DNA from: Actinoplanes sp. L3-i22
GTDB lineage: Bacteria > Actinomycetota > Actinomycetes > Mycobacteriales > Micromonosporaceae
Length of the DNA: 64,000 bases
Assembly: GCF_019704555.1 (NCBI RefSeq)
Contig: NZ_AP024745.1
Coordinates: 8,130,501-8,194,500, forward strand
Direction: 5' to 3'
Positions 45,552 to 54,921 of the stretch are shown piece after piece. The position numbers and the translations under genes are program-made. The notes beneath the pieces were generated by a model. That model saw only the letters and a list, made by a program, of their open reading frames with translations. It was not told the origin of the DNA and did no database searches. Within the stretch, counting starts at the first letter, position 1. Each line of letters opens with the position of its first letter.

Positions 45552-47165
45552 GTGACCCACGAGGTGCTCAATCAGCCGCCGCCGCTCGCCGATTTCGACG
45601 TCGCCGCCGACGCGGCGCTGACCTCGGCACTGGCCCGGGAGGGCGCCGGCTGGGCCGCCGGTGACCTGCACAAACTGGGCCTGCGGGCGGGCAGCGCGGA
45701 AACCCGGCGGTGGGCCGACGAGGCCGACCGGAACGAGCCGCGGCTGCTCACCCACGACCGGTACGGTCACCGGCTCGACGAGGTCGACTTCCACCCGTCC
45801 TGGCACGCCCTGATGGACGTCGCGGTCTCCGCGGGCCTGGCCGGCGCCGCGTGGTCCGACCCGCGACCGGGCGCGCACGTGGCCCGGGCGGCCGGCTTCT
45901 ACGTCTGGACCCAGCCCGAGGCCGGGCACGGATGTCCGATTTCGATGACGTACGCGGTGATCCCGGCGCTGCGCGGCAACCCGTCGCTGGCCGCGGTCTA
46001 CGAGCCGCTGCTGACCAGCCGCTCCTACGACCCCGGCCTGCGCACGCCGGGCACCAAGCGCGGCCTGCTCGCCGGGATGGGGATGACCGAGAAGCAGGGC
46101 GGCTCGGACGTCCGCGCGAATACGACAAGTGCCGTTTTCTCCCCCGAAACCGGGACGTGGCGTTTGACCGGGCACAAGTGGTTCACCAGCGCCCCAATGT
46201 GCGACCTGTTCCTGGTGCTCGCGCAGGCCCCGGGCGGGCTCTCCTGCTTCCTGGTCCCGCGCGTGCTGCCGGACGGCACCCGCAACACGTTCCGGATCCA
46301 GCGGCTCAAGGACAAGCTCGGCAACCGCAGCAACGCCTCCAGCGAGCCGGAGTTCGAGAACACCGTCGCCTGGCTGGTCGGCGGCGAGGGCCCGGGCGTG
46401 CGCACGATCATCGAGATGGTGTCGATGACCCGCCTGGACTGCGTGATCGGCTCCGCCGCCGGGATGCGCGCCGCCCTCGTGCAGGCCATCCACCACGCGA
46501 AACACCGGTCCGCGTTCGGCGGCCCGCTGATCGGCAAGCCGGCCATGCGCAACGTGCTCGCCGACCTCGCGGTCGAGTCCGAGGCGGCCACCGTGCTGGC
46601 CATGCGGCTGGCCGGATCGGTCGACCGGGCGGTCCGCGGCGACGCCGCCGAGCAGGCGTTCCGGCGGCTGGCGATCCCGATCGGCAAGTTCTGGGTCTGC
46701 AAGCGGCAGCCGGCCGTCGTCGGCGAGGCCCTCGAATGCCTGGGCGGCAACGGCTACGTCGAGGACTCCGGGCTGCCCCGGCTCTACCGGGACGCGCCGC
46801 TCAACTCGATCTGGGAGGGCTCCGGGAACGTGCAGGCCCTCGACGTGCTGCGCGCCCTGCAGCGGTCGCCGGAGAGCCTGGACGCGTTCTTCACCGAGGT
46901 CGGCGGCGCCGACCGGCGCCTGGACCGGGCGGTGCGCGAGCTACGCGCCCAACTCGCGGATCAGACCGAGGTCGAGGTACGGGCCCGGCGCCTCGTCGAG
47001 CGGATGGCGCTCGTGCTCCAGGGGTCGCTGCTGGTCCGGCACTCCACGGACGCGGTCGCCGACGCGTTCTGCGCCAGCCGTCTGGACGGCGACTGGGGCC
47101 ACACGTTCGGGACACTGCCTGCCGGAACGGACACCGCGGCGATTGTCGAGCGCGCGGCGCCCTAA
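45552..47165 (+). CDS. aidB: AidB-like acyl-CoA dehydrogenase family flavoprotein
   Basis: A 537-residue flavoprotein. The family blocks GMGMTEKQGGSDVRANTT (FAD contact), TGHKWFTSAPMCDLFLVLAQ and LNSIWEGSGNVQALDVLRAL are those of AidB rather than short-chain acyl-CoA dehydrogenases, as is the long C-terminal extension. Escherichia coli AidB is induced by alkylation stress and binds DNA; the role in actinobacteria is less clear. GTG start. It is divergent from the chemoreceptor, with 40 bases between them, and followed by a GGDEF-EAL gene 30 bases on. Confidence 0.88.
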   Translation: MTHEVLNQPPPLADFDVAADAALTSALAREGAGWAAGDLHKLGLRAGSAETRRWADEADRNEPRLLTHDRYGHRLDEVDFHPSWHALMDVAVSAGLAGAAWSDPRPGAHVARAAGFYVWTQPEAGHGCPISMTYAVIPALRGNPSLAAVYEPLLTSRSYDPGLRTPGTKRGLLAGMGMTEKQGGSDVRANTTSAVFSPETGTWRLTGHKWFTSAPMCDLFLVLAQAPGGLSCFLVPRVLPDGTRNTFRIQRLKDKLGNRSNASSEPEFENTVAWLVGGEGPGVRTIIEMVSMTRLDCVIGSAAGMRAALVQAIHHAKHRSAFGGPLIGKPAMRNVLADLAVESEAATVLAMRLAGSVDRAVRGDAAEQAFRRLAIPIGKFWVCKRQPAVVGEALECLGGNGYVEDSGLPRLYRDAPLNSIWEGSGNVQALDVLRALQRSPESLDAFFTEVGGADRRLDRAVRELRAQLADQTEVEVRARRLVERMALVLQGSLLVRHSTDAVADAFCASRLDGDWGHTFGTLPAGTDTAAIVERAAP

Positions 47166-47195
47166 ATTCCGGCCCTGTCGGACCGATGTCAGGGC

Positions 47196-49424
47196 GTGCG
47201 GAACAAGCGGATCCAGCTCTGGCTGGGGTGGCTCATCGTGGCGTCCATCGCCGCGCTGTGCTTCCCGCTGGTCCCGGACGACACGCTGCCGGCCAAGATC
47301 TACGTCAACACGGTCGGGGTCTCGTCGGTCCTGATGGCGTTCGTCGGGATCCTCCGGAACCGTCCGGAACACCGCGGGCCGTGGCTGCTGTTCGCGTTCG
47401 GGATGGCGCTGATGGTGTCCGGGGACATCACGTACGACGTCACCGAACTGCGCCTGGGTGAGTACCCGTACCCGTCCTGGGCCGACGCGATGTACCTCTG
47501 CGCGTACCCGTTCCTGCTGGTCCCCGGTATGGTCCGGCTCAGCCGCGGCAACCGGGACCGGGACCGTGGCGGCCTGATCGACGCGGCCGTGATCTCCACC
47601 GGGATCGGCCTGATCTACTGGGTGTTCGTGGTCGGCCCGACGCTCGCCGACGCGGGCACACCGATCCTGGAACGGTTCGTCACCATCGGCTACCCGCTCT
47701 GCGACGTGCTGCTGACCGCCGCGGCCGCCCGGATGTTCACCCGGCCGGAGAACCGCACCCCGAGCCTGCGGCTGCTCGGCCTCGGCTCCTGCCTGATGCT
47801 GAGCTGCGACCTGATCTACACGACCGCCTCCAGCACCGCCCAGTACACCGGCGGGTTCGTGGACTCGGGCTTCCTGATGGCGTACATCTGCTGGGCCGCC
47901 TCCGCCCTGCACCCGAGCATGCGGCAGCGCCCGCAGACCGGCATCGAACCGCACCGGGTCGGCGGCCGGCGCCTCGGCGTGCTCGCCGCCTGCACGCTGC
48001 TCGCGCCCGGACTGCTGTTCCTGCAGGGCGCCCGGGACGCCGAGTACATCGCGTGGGCCGGCATCGGCACCGGCGCGGTCGTGCTGTTCCTGCTGGTGCT
48101 CACGCGTACCTGGGGGTTCGTGAAGCAGGTGCAGCGGCAGGCCGGCAAGCTCGAGGACCTGGCCATGCACGACGAGCTGACCGGGCTGGCCAACCGGCGC
48201 GGCTTCGAACGCCGGCTCACCACCGCGCTCGCCGCCGGCGCCCCGCACGTGCTGCTGCTCGACCTGAACGGCTTCAAGGCGGTCAACGACCGGTTCGGCC
48301 ACGCCGTCGGCGACGAGCTGCTGGTGGTGATCGCGCACCGGGTCGCCGACGCGCTGCCGGCCGGCGCGGTGGTGGCCCGGATGGGTGGCGACGAGTTCGC
48401 CGTGCTGCTCCCGGCCCGCTCGGCGGACGACTGCGACCAGCTGGCCGACCGGCTGCACACCACGATCCGGTTCCCGGTCCACGCCGGCGGGCACGACCTG
48501 CTGGTCGGCGCGAGCATCGGGATCGCCGACAGCGCCGGGATCATCGACCAGGGCGAGATGCTGCGCCGCGCGGACGTGGCGATGTACGCCGCCAAGGCGG
48601 CCGGCGGGCGGCGCCACCGCTGGTACGCCGCGGACCTCGACACCCAGGCCGGCGAGGAGGCCCGGCTCGGCGCCGACCTGCGGATCGCCCTCAACGAGGG
48701 CCAGTTCCACCTGGTCTACCAGCCGATCGTGGAGCTGCCGACCGGCGAGGTCCGGGCCGTGGAGAGCCTGATCCGCTGGCAGCACCCGGAGCGCGGCTAC
48801 GTCAGCCCGATCGACTTCATCCCGGTCGCCGAGCGCAACGGGCTGATCATCGAGCTCGGGCAGTGGATCCTGCGGACCGCCTGCGAGCAGTACCGCACCT
48901 GGCAGGCCCGCGGCGCGGCGCCCCCGCACCTCGGGGTGAACGTGTCCGCCCGGCAGCTGGCCGAGCCCGGCTTCGTGGACTCGGTCGCGGCGATCCTGTC
49001 CGAGACCGGGATGAGCCCGCACGCCCTGGTCGTGGAGATCACCGAGACCACGGTGTTCGGCGGCGGGGTCGCCGTCCGGGCCGTGCACGAGTTGCACGAG
49101 CTGGGGATCGCGATCGCGCTCGACGACTTCGGGACCGGGCACTCGTCGCTCGGCATCCTCCAGGCCGTCCCGGTGAAGATCCTCAAGGTGGACAAGTCCT
49201 TCGTCGAGAACGTGACCGTCTCCGACCGGCACGCGGTGATCGCGTCGACGTTGATCCAGTTGACGTCGGGCCTCGGCCTGATCGCGGTGGCCGAGGGCGT
49301 CGAGACGGCCGAGCAGGCCGAGGCGCTGCACCGGCTCGGCTACCGGCGCGCCCAGGGCTACCACTTCGGCCGCCCGGTCCCCGACCCGTTCGCGCTGCTT
49401 GATCAATTGTCCGTTGTAGAGTGA
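47196..49424 (+). CDS. Membrane GGDEF-EAL protein (cyclic-di-GMP turnover)
   Basis: A 742-residue protein with about eight to nine transmembrane helices (residues 5-305) forming a possible membrane sensor, then a diguanylate cyclase domain (about 325-480) with intact GGDEF, and a phosphodiesterase domain (about 490-735) with ESLIRW in place of EALxRW, NVSARQL, and LDDFGTGHSSL. The catalytic Glu of the EAL motif is kept and the DDFGTG loop is complete, so both activities are possible. GTG start. It is the only cyclic-di-GMP enzyme in the window. Confidence 0.93.
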   Translation: MRNKRIQLWLGWLIVASIAALCFPLVPDDTLPAKIYVNTVGVSSVLMAFVGILRNRPEHRGPWLLFAFGMALMVSGDITYDVTELRLGEYPYPSWADAMYLCAYPFLLVPGMVRLSRGNRDRDRGGLIDAAVISTGIGLIYWVFVVGPTLADAGTPILERFVTIGYPLCDVLLTAAAARMFTRPENRTPSLRLLGLGSCLMLSCDLIYTTASSTAQYTGGFVDSGFLMAYICWAASALHPSMRQRPQTGIEPHRVGGRRLGVLAACTLLAPGLLFLQGARDAEYIAWAGIGTGAVVLFLLVLTRTWGFVKQVQRQAGKLEDLAMHDELTGLANRRGFERRLTTALAAGAPHVLLLDLNGFKAVNDRFGHAVGDELLVVIAHRVADALPAGAVVARMGGDEFAVLLPARSADDCDQLADRLHTTIRFPVHAGGHDLLVGASIGIADSAGIIDQGEMLRRADVAMYAAKAAGGRRHRWYAADLDTQAGEEARLGADLRIALNEGQFHLVYQPIVELPTGEVRAVESLIRWQHPERGYVSPIDFIPVAERNGLIIELGQWILRTACEQYRTWQARGAAPPHLGVNVSARQLAEPGFVDSVAAILSETGMSPHALVVEITETTVFGGGVAVRAVHELHELGIAIALDDFGTGHSSLGILQAVPVKILKVDKSFVENVTVSDRHAVIASTLIQLTSGLGLIAVAEGVETAEQAEALHRLGYRRAQGYHFGRPVPDPFALLDQLSVVE

Positions 49425-49460
49425 GCGGCCCCGCTGCCGTCGCCGTCAATGGAGACATCC

Positions 49461-51668
49461 GTGAGAGTGCATCGCGTCGAGATCCGAAATTTCCGCGGCG
49501 CCGAATCGGCGGTTCTCGACAACACGGGCAACCTCAACGTCCTGATCGGCAAGAACAACTCCGGCAAGTCCACGTTCCTGGACGCGCTCGCCCTCTTCTT
49601 CGATTTCATGTCGCACGGCTCCCCAACCGCCCCGATCGCCCGTTCCCCTTCGAAGGGGATCCAGTTCGGCAAGGAATCCGATTTCCGTAATGCCGACGGC
49701 GCAGGAGAGACCAACATCGAGGTGGAGCTGCTCCTGACCGCGGAGGACGCGGAGCGACTGGCCGCGATCGACGAAAACCTGGTGGGCGTGCCCGCGGCAG
49801 CCTTGCTCAAGGTCGGCATGTCCGCGCCCGCCCCGAACTCGGGATTCGCCTACCTCACCCACATATCCATCAAAGACCCGCGCGCCGACGTCCCGTTCGA
49901 GTATTCCGTTCTGTCCATGACCGCTCCGGTCGCCGCCGAGATCTACCGGCGAGAGCAGGATCTCGAGAGAACCAACCGATTCGTCACGGAGGTTCGCGAA
50001 GCGGCGGAAGACATCAGACCGGACACCTTCAGCGCGCTCAAAAGGCAGACAAGCGGCGCCGCGGACCTCATCAGATCCGCCCTGCGCGACAGAAATCCGG
50101 CCGTACGGGGAGCGCTCACGCCTCTCCTCACCGAATTCAGCTCCTATGACCTTTTCCTGGCCGCCGTCGAGGGGCTGATCGAGGCAAGGCTCACCGAGTC
50201 GCACGAGGTTTACCAAACACCGCTGAGCAATCCCCTTGTGGTCCTCGGGGAGCGGACCACCGATGATCCCGATCGCGTCAAACCCGTCCTGGGGCTGATC
50301 GGCGGACTCCGCGTGCTCCATCTGCGGGACCGGCGCCGGCCGATCGACAAGGACGACGCGCGGCGCCTGCTGGAGTTGAAGACTCGCCGCAATCGCCGCT
50401 CCGGAGCGGGCGGCCGTCGGGGGCAGGACGTGCTGCGCACGATTCAGGACACGATTCGCACGATGGCCGGTGTGAACGTGGATGCCTTTGAAGGCGACCA
50501 GGGCGACCAGGCCGAGATCGATGCGGATGACGTTCTGGTGGAGATGAACGGGGCCGGTGTCCGGGAGGCGCTTCGGCTGGTGCTCGACGTGGAGCTGAAA
50601 GATCCCGACCTGATTCTCGTCGAAGAGCCTGAGGTGCACCTGCACCCGGCCCTCGAGGTGAGCATGTTCCAGTACCTGAAGGCCGTCAGCACCCGCGCGC
50701 AGATCTTCGTCAGCACCCACTCCACGAACTTCCTCGACAGTTCGGCGAGCGGCAACGTCTACCTGACCCGCCGCACGCCGTGGGTCACCGCGACCCCACT
50801 CGACTATCAGCAGGCCCAGGAGACGCTGCCGGGCGAGCTCGGGATCCGGCTGAGCTCGCTCTTCATGTACGACCGGCTGGTCTTCGTCGAGGGCGCGTCC
50901 GACGAAGAGGTGCTGCGGGCGCTCGCCGCCACGGCCGGGTTCAACCTGGGCCAGAGCAACGTCGGGTTCGTGCCGATGGGCAGCGCCCGCAACTTCACCC
51001 ACTTCGCCAACGCGGGCACCATCGAGCTGCTGACGAAGCGCCAGGTCCGGGTGTCGTTCGTGCTGGACCGGGACGAGAACACGGACACCGAGGTGGACGC
51101 GCTCAAGGCCCGGCTCGCCGACCGCGCCGACGTCCACGTGCTGGCCCGGCGCGAGATCGAGAACTACCTGGCCGCGCCCCGGGCACTCGCCGCCTTCATC
51201 CGGGCGAAGCAGACCGGCAGGGACGCCGCCGAGGTGACCGTCCACGCCGTGGCCACGGCCCTCGTCGCCTGCGCGGACGAGTTGCACGACCTCGCCGTAC
51301 GCAAGCGGGTTGCTCGTACCGTGTGCAAACCGGTCTTCCCGGACCGGGAAGCGGCCCTGGCCGAGGCCGGCGACCTGGACCAGTTCGCCCGGCGTCTCGT
51401 GGCGGAGCTGCGCGAGCAGGCGGCCGAGCTGCACGTCCGCCAGGCCGAGATCGCGGACCTGGTCGCGAAGGAGACGGACCGGGTGGATCAGGTGTGGGAG
51501 CGGGACAAACTCGCGATCGTGCCGGGTGACGAGCTGCTGGACGCGGTCTGCAAGCGGTTCGGGGTGCGCTACCGGAAGGGGCGGGACGCGGCGCGGCTGG
51601 CGCGCGAGCTGACGGCCGAGGAGATCCCCGGCGAGCTGCGCGCCCTTCTTCGTGGCCTGGTGAGCTGA
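49461..51668 (+). CDS. OLD-family ATP-dependent endonuclease
   Basis: A 735-residue protein with an ABC/SMC-type ATPase split by a long insertion: Walker A GKNNSGKST (about residues 30-38) and, some 350 residues later, LILVEEPEVHLHP (Walker B) and STHSTNFLDS. The C-terminal Toprim domain has LVFVEGASDEEVL and VLDRDEN, the metal-binding residues of OLD nucleases. OLD proteins include phage P2 Old and GajA of the Gabija defence system; no UvrD-like GajB gene is adjacent, so this is a stand-alone (class 1) member. I prefer GTG 49461 because GGAG lies 6 bases upstream; ATG 49449 would add four residues. The first half looks less GC-rich than the second. Confidence 0.88.
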   Translation: MRVHRVEIRNFRGAESAVLDNTGNLNVLIGKNNSGKSTFLDALALFFDFMSHGSPTAPIARSPSKGIQFGKESDFRNADGAGETNIEVELLLTAEDAERLAAIDENLVGVPAAALLKVGMSAPAPNSGFAYLTHISIKDPRADVPFEYSVLSMTAPVAAEIYRREQDLERTNRFVTEVREAAEDIRPDTFSALKRQTSGAADLIRSALRDRNPAVRGALTPLLTEFSSYDLFLAAVEGLIEARLTESHEVYQTPLSNPLVVLGERTTDDPDRVKPVLGLIGGLRVLHLRDRRRPIDKDDARRLLELKTRRNRRSGAGGRRGQDVLRTIQDTIRTMAGVNVDAFEGDQGDQAEIDADDVLVEMNGAGVREALRLVLDVELKDPDLILVEEPEVHLHPALEVSMFQYLKAVSTRAQIFVSTHSTNFLDSSASGNVYLTRRTPWVTATPLDYQQAQETLPGELGIRLSSLFMYDRLVFVEGASDEEVLRALAATAGFNLGQSNVGFVPMGSARNFTHFANAGTIELLTKRQVRVSFVLDRDENTDTEVDALKARLADRADVHVLARREIENYLAAPRALAAFIRAKQTGRDAAEVTVHAVATALVACADELHDLAVRKRVARTVCKPVFPDREAALAEAGDLDQFARRLVAELREQAAELHVRQAEIADLVAKETDRVDQVWERDKLAIVPGDELLDAVCKRFGVRYRKGRDAARLARELTAEEIPGELRALLRGLVS

Positions 51669-51678
51669 TCGGGTGTGC

Positions 51679-53124
51679 TCAGACGTGACCGCGCAGGTCG
51701 CGTACCGCGGATAGCAGTTCTTGCTGGGAGATCGGGTCGGCGGTGCCGGTGCGGGCCTCCTGCATCGCCTTGGTCATCTGGACGCGGCGCAGGACCTCCT
51801 TGATGTCGGCGCCGGTCATGCCGGTGCTCGCCACGCCGAGCGCGGCCAGGTCCAGGTCCGCGGCGAACATCCGGAAGCCGCCGCGCTCGTGCGCCGCCAC
51901 CAGGCCCTCGATCATCTTGCGGAAGATCTCCGCGCGGCTCGCCTCGTCCGGCTTCGGGACGCTGATCTTGATGTCGAAGCGACCGGAACGGATCAGGGAC
52001 TCGTCGACCCGGTGCGGGAAGTTCGTGGTGGCCACCACGATCACGTTCGGGTTCGCCTCGAACAGGTCGTTCATCTCCTGCTTGAAGATCCCGGCGACGG
52101 CGTTGAGCGCCTGGCTGGCCGCGTCCCCGCCGGCGCCGGCGTAGCTGACGATCGAGTCGAACTCGTCGAACAGCATCAGCGTCGGCACCCGGTACCGGCG
52201 GGCGTCGCGGAAGATCTGCTTGATGTTGCGCTCCGAGCCGCCGAGCCACTTGTCGAGGATCTCCGGGGTGCGGATCTCCCGGAAGTCGGCGCCGATCTCG
52301 TTCGCCAGCGCGCGGGACAGCATCGTCTTGCCGGTGCCGGGCGGCCCGTACATCAGGATGCCCTGCGGCCGCCGGGCGCCCCAGCGCGCCATCGCCTCCG
52401 GGTGCCGGAACGACACCGCGATCTGCCGCAGCTCGCCGACCAGGTCGGTGAGACCGCCGACCATGTCCAGGGTGACCTGCTGGGTGGTGACCGGGGCCGG
52501 CGGCGGGGTGGCCTCGCGGCTGAACACGAAGCGCCGGCCGCGCAGCGCGTCCGCCTCGGCCAGCTCGGCGACCGCCTGCAGGGTGAGCGTGACGAAGGCG
52601 CGCAGGTGGTTCGCGGTCACCTCGTCGCGCGGCACCTCGGAGCGCAGCCGGATCACGCCACCGTCCGCCTCGTGGAAGACCTCGGCCTGAAGGCCGACCC
52701 CGGCGTCCGCGTAGGCTCCCGGTCCGCGGTTCGCCGCCGGGCCGCTGGGCTTGTCCAGACCCAATTTCCGGTACGCCGCGGCAGCCGCCGAGCCGACCCC
52801 GTCGACGATCCGGGTGGCGACCGGATCCCCCTCGGCGATGCGCTTGGACAGGAGCACGCCGATCGGATCGCGCCCGAGCACCACCCGGCGCATCCGCTCG
52901 GTCGTCATCGGCTCGGCGCCGGCGTGGATCCGGGCGACGAACACGTGGGCCGGGCCGGTCGCGGAGTCCACGCTCGAGACGGTCACCTCGACCCGCTGGA
53001 CCGGGGACGGCCAGTCGGCGTGGTGGACCAGATCGACCGGGTTGACCCGCGCGGCGGCCAGGATCGTGGACGCGTCCGCCAGCGTGACGGTGGCCCCGGC
53101 GTACTCAAAAATCTCGTCGTACAT
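51679..53124 (-). CDS. AAA+ ATPase of the FtsH/CDC48-like clade
   Basis: A 481-residue protein with an unrecognised N-terminal domain (about 1-215) and one AAA+ module (about 225-470): Walker A GPPGTGKT, Walker B LMLFDEFDS, and the second region of homology VATTNFPHRVDESLIRSGRFD split around the arginine finger. No protease domain or membrane segment is visible, so it is more likely an unfoldase or remodelling enzyme. ATG 53124 has GGAGG 7 bases upstream, an excellent site. It converges with the OLD gene 10 bases away. Its partner is unknown. Confidence 0.88.
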   Translation of the reverse strand: MYDEIFEYAGATVTLADASTILAAARVNPVDLVHHADWPSPVQRVEVTVSSVDSATGPAHVFVARIHAGAEPMTTERMRRVVLGRDPIGVLLSKRIAEGDPVATRIVDGVGSAAAAAYRKLGLDKPSGPAANRGPGAYADAGVGLQAEVFHEADGGVIRLRSEVPRDEVTANHLRAFVTLTLQAVAELAEADALRGRRFVFSREATPPPAPVTTQQVTLDMVGGLTDLVGELRQIAVSFRHPEAMARWGARRPQGILMYGPPGTGKTMLSRALANEIGADFREIRTPEILDKWLGGSERNIKQIFRDARRYRVPTLMLFDEFDSIVSYAGAGGDAASQALNAVAGIFKQEMNDLFEANPNVIVVATTNFPHRVDESLIRSGRFDIKISVPKPDEASRAEIFRKMIEGLVAAHERGGFRMFAADLDLAALGVASTGMTGADIKEVLRRVQMTKAMQEARTGTADPISQQELLSAVRDLRGHV

Positions 53125-53289
53125 GGATTTCCTCCGCTTTCCGACTTTCCCCAGAGTGACACGACGACGCTTCCCCGCCACATTCATGTCGGTTAATCTG
53201 CGGACGCTGATCACCCTCGATGTCGTGGGCGCGGCCGGCGACACCGGCGGCTCACGGCCGTCGCAGTCGTCGAATGTGGAGGAAGAACG

Positions 53290-54816
53290 TTGCGGAAACG
53301 GACACTTGCCGTCCCACTCGCTGCCGTGCTGATCCTGTCGCTGGCCCCTCAGCCGGCGAACGCGGTGGACGAAATCAGCACGAAGAAATTGCGCGACGCG
53401 GTCACCGTGGCCGGGATCCTCGGTCACGAGCGCGTCCTGCAGCGGATCGCCACCCAGAACGGCGGGACCCGGGCGTCCGGCACGCCGGGCTTCGCGGCCA
53501 GCGCCGCGTACGTCACGAGCGTGCTGAAGCAGTCCGGTTACAAGGTCACCGAGCAGAAGTTCACCTTCCCGTTCTATCGGGAGCTCACCCCGGCGCAGCT
53601 CACCCGGGTCGCCCCGGCCGGGCCCGCCTACGCGACGGTCACCTACGACTACTCGGCCAGCGGTGACGTGACCGGCCAGGTCGTCCCGGCGCTGAACAAC
53701 GTGCTGCCGCCGACCGCCACGCCCAGCTCGACGGCCGGTTGCGCCGCGGGTGACTTCGCGCCGGCGTCGGCGACCGCGCCGCAGATCGCGCTGATCCAGC
53801 GGGGTGGCTGCGACTTCGCGGTGAAGGCCGCGAACGCGGCGGCCGCCGGCTACGACGCGGCGATCATCTTCAACGAGGGGCAGGTCGGCCGGACCGAGCT
53901 GTTCCAGGGCACGCTCGGCGGGCCGGGCGCGATCCCGGTGGTCGGGCTGAGCTTCGCCGACGGCAGCGCGCTGGCCGCCGAGGCCGCGGCCGGCCCGGTG
54001 ACCCTGCGGGTGCAGACCAGCACCGAGGTCAACCTCAACGCCTCCACCAGCAACATCATCGCCGACAGCCCGGGCGGGAACGCCGACAAGGTGCTGGTGG
54101 TCGGCGCGCACCTGGACTCGGTGGTCGCCGGGCCGGGCATCAACGACAACGGCAGCGGTACGGCGCAGAACCTGGAGATCGCCGTCCAGCTGGCCAAGCT
54201 GAAGATCAAGCCGCGGCAGAAGGTGCGGTTCGCGTTCTGGGGCGCCGAGGAGTCCGGGCTGCTCGGCTCCGAGCACTACGTGGCGACGCTGTCCGACACC
54301 GACCTCACGAAGATCTTCGCGAACCTGAACTTCGACATGACCGGCTCGCCGAACTACGTCCGGTTCGTCTACGACGGGGACGGCTCGGCCACCGGCGCGT
54401 CCGGCCCGTACGGCTCCGACCAGATCGAGGGGCTGTTCACCAAGTACTTCGCCAACCAGGGGCTGGCGACCGACCCGACCGCGTTCGACGGGCGCAGCGA
54501 CTACGGCCCGTTCATCGAGGCCGGCATCCCGGCCGGTGGCCTGTTCAGCGGGGCCGAGGGCGAGAAGACCCCGGAACAGGCCGCGGTATACGGCGGGGTG
54601 GCCGGCGCGCCGTACGACTCCTGCTACCACCAGGCCTGCGACGACATCAACAACCTGAACCCGAAGGCGCTCTCCGAGCTGGGTGACGGCGCCGCGCACG
54701 CGGTGCTGACCCTGGCCCTGACCAAGACCGGCTTCTACCCGGACGGCAGCCTGCGCGCCGCCGCCCGGGCCGCCGCGCCGAAGCTCCCGTACCGGGGCGA
54801 CCACCTGGTGCGCTGA
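53290..54816 (+). CDS. Secreted M28 zinc aminopeptidase with PA domain
   Basis: A 508-residue exported peptidase. After a signal peptide (about 1-25) come an N-terminal segment, a PA insertion (about 130-240, GCDFAVKAANAAAAGYDAAI), and the M28 domain with zinc ligands in VGAHLDSV, NDNGSG, AFWGAEESGLLG, and CYHQACDD. It resembles Streptomyces aminopeptidase S. The start is TTG 53290 with GGAGGAAG upstream. Confidence 0.93.
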   Translation: MRKRTLAVPLAAVLILSLAPQPANAVDEISTKKLRDAVTVAGILGHERVLQRIATQNGGTRASGTPGFAASAAYVTSVLKQSGYKVTEQKFTFPFYRELTPAQLTRVAPAGPAYATVTYDYSASGDVTGQVVPALNNVLPPTATPSSTAGCAAGDFAPASATAPQIALIQRGGCDFAVKAANAAAAGYDAAIIFNEGQVGRTELFQGTLGGPGAIPVVGLSFADGSALAAEAAAGPVTLRVQTSTEVNLNASTSNIIADSPGGNADKVLVVGAHLDSVVAGPGINDNGSGTAQNLEIAVQLAKLKIKPRQKVRFAFWGAEESGLLGSEHYVATLSDTDLTKIFANLNFDMTGSPNYVRFVYDGDGSATGASGPYGSDQIEGLFTKYFANQGLATDPTAFDGRSDYGPFIEAGIPAGGLFSGAEGEKTPEQAAVYGGVAGAPYDSCYHQACDDINNLNPKALSELGDGAAHAVLTLALTKTGFYPDGSLRAAARAAAPKLPYRGDHLVR

Positions 54817-54830
54817 GCCACGCACGGTCT

Positions 54831-54860
54831 CCGGCCCCCGCCCCACCCGGCGGGGGCCGG
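54831..54860 (+). terminator. Hairpin terminator after the M28 peptidase
   Basis: CCGGCCCCCGCC (54831-54842) pairs with GGCGGGGGCCGG (54849-54860) over a 6-base loop, 15 bases past the stop. Confidence 0.8.
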
Positions 54861-54921
54861 TTCACCGCCGTACCGTCGAAAATCGGTCGCCCGGCGGCGT
54901 CGCCGCGGCAAGGATTCCGGA

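Noticed and set aside
46941..49406. 821-codon minus-strand frame opposite the GGDEF-EAL gene
   Set aside because: Shadow of a well-supported gene with intact GGDEF and EAL-type motifs.
49461..53124. A Gabija-like defence pair (OLD nuclease plus partner)
   Set aside because: The neighbour is a convergent AAA+ ATPase, not a UvrD-type helicase, so the pair does not fit Gabija.
53125..54846. N-terminal extension of the AAA+ ATPase by several hundred codons
   Set aside because: The frame is open only because it lies opposite the M28 peptidase; the ATPase has an excellent ribosome binding site at ATG 53124.
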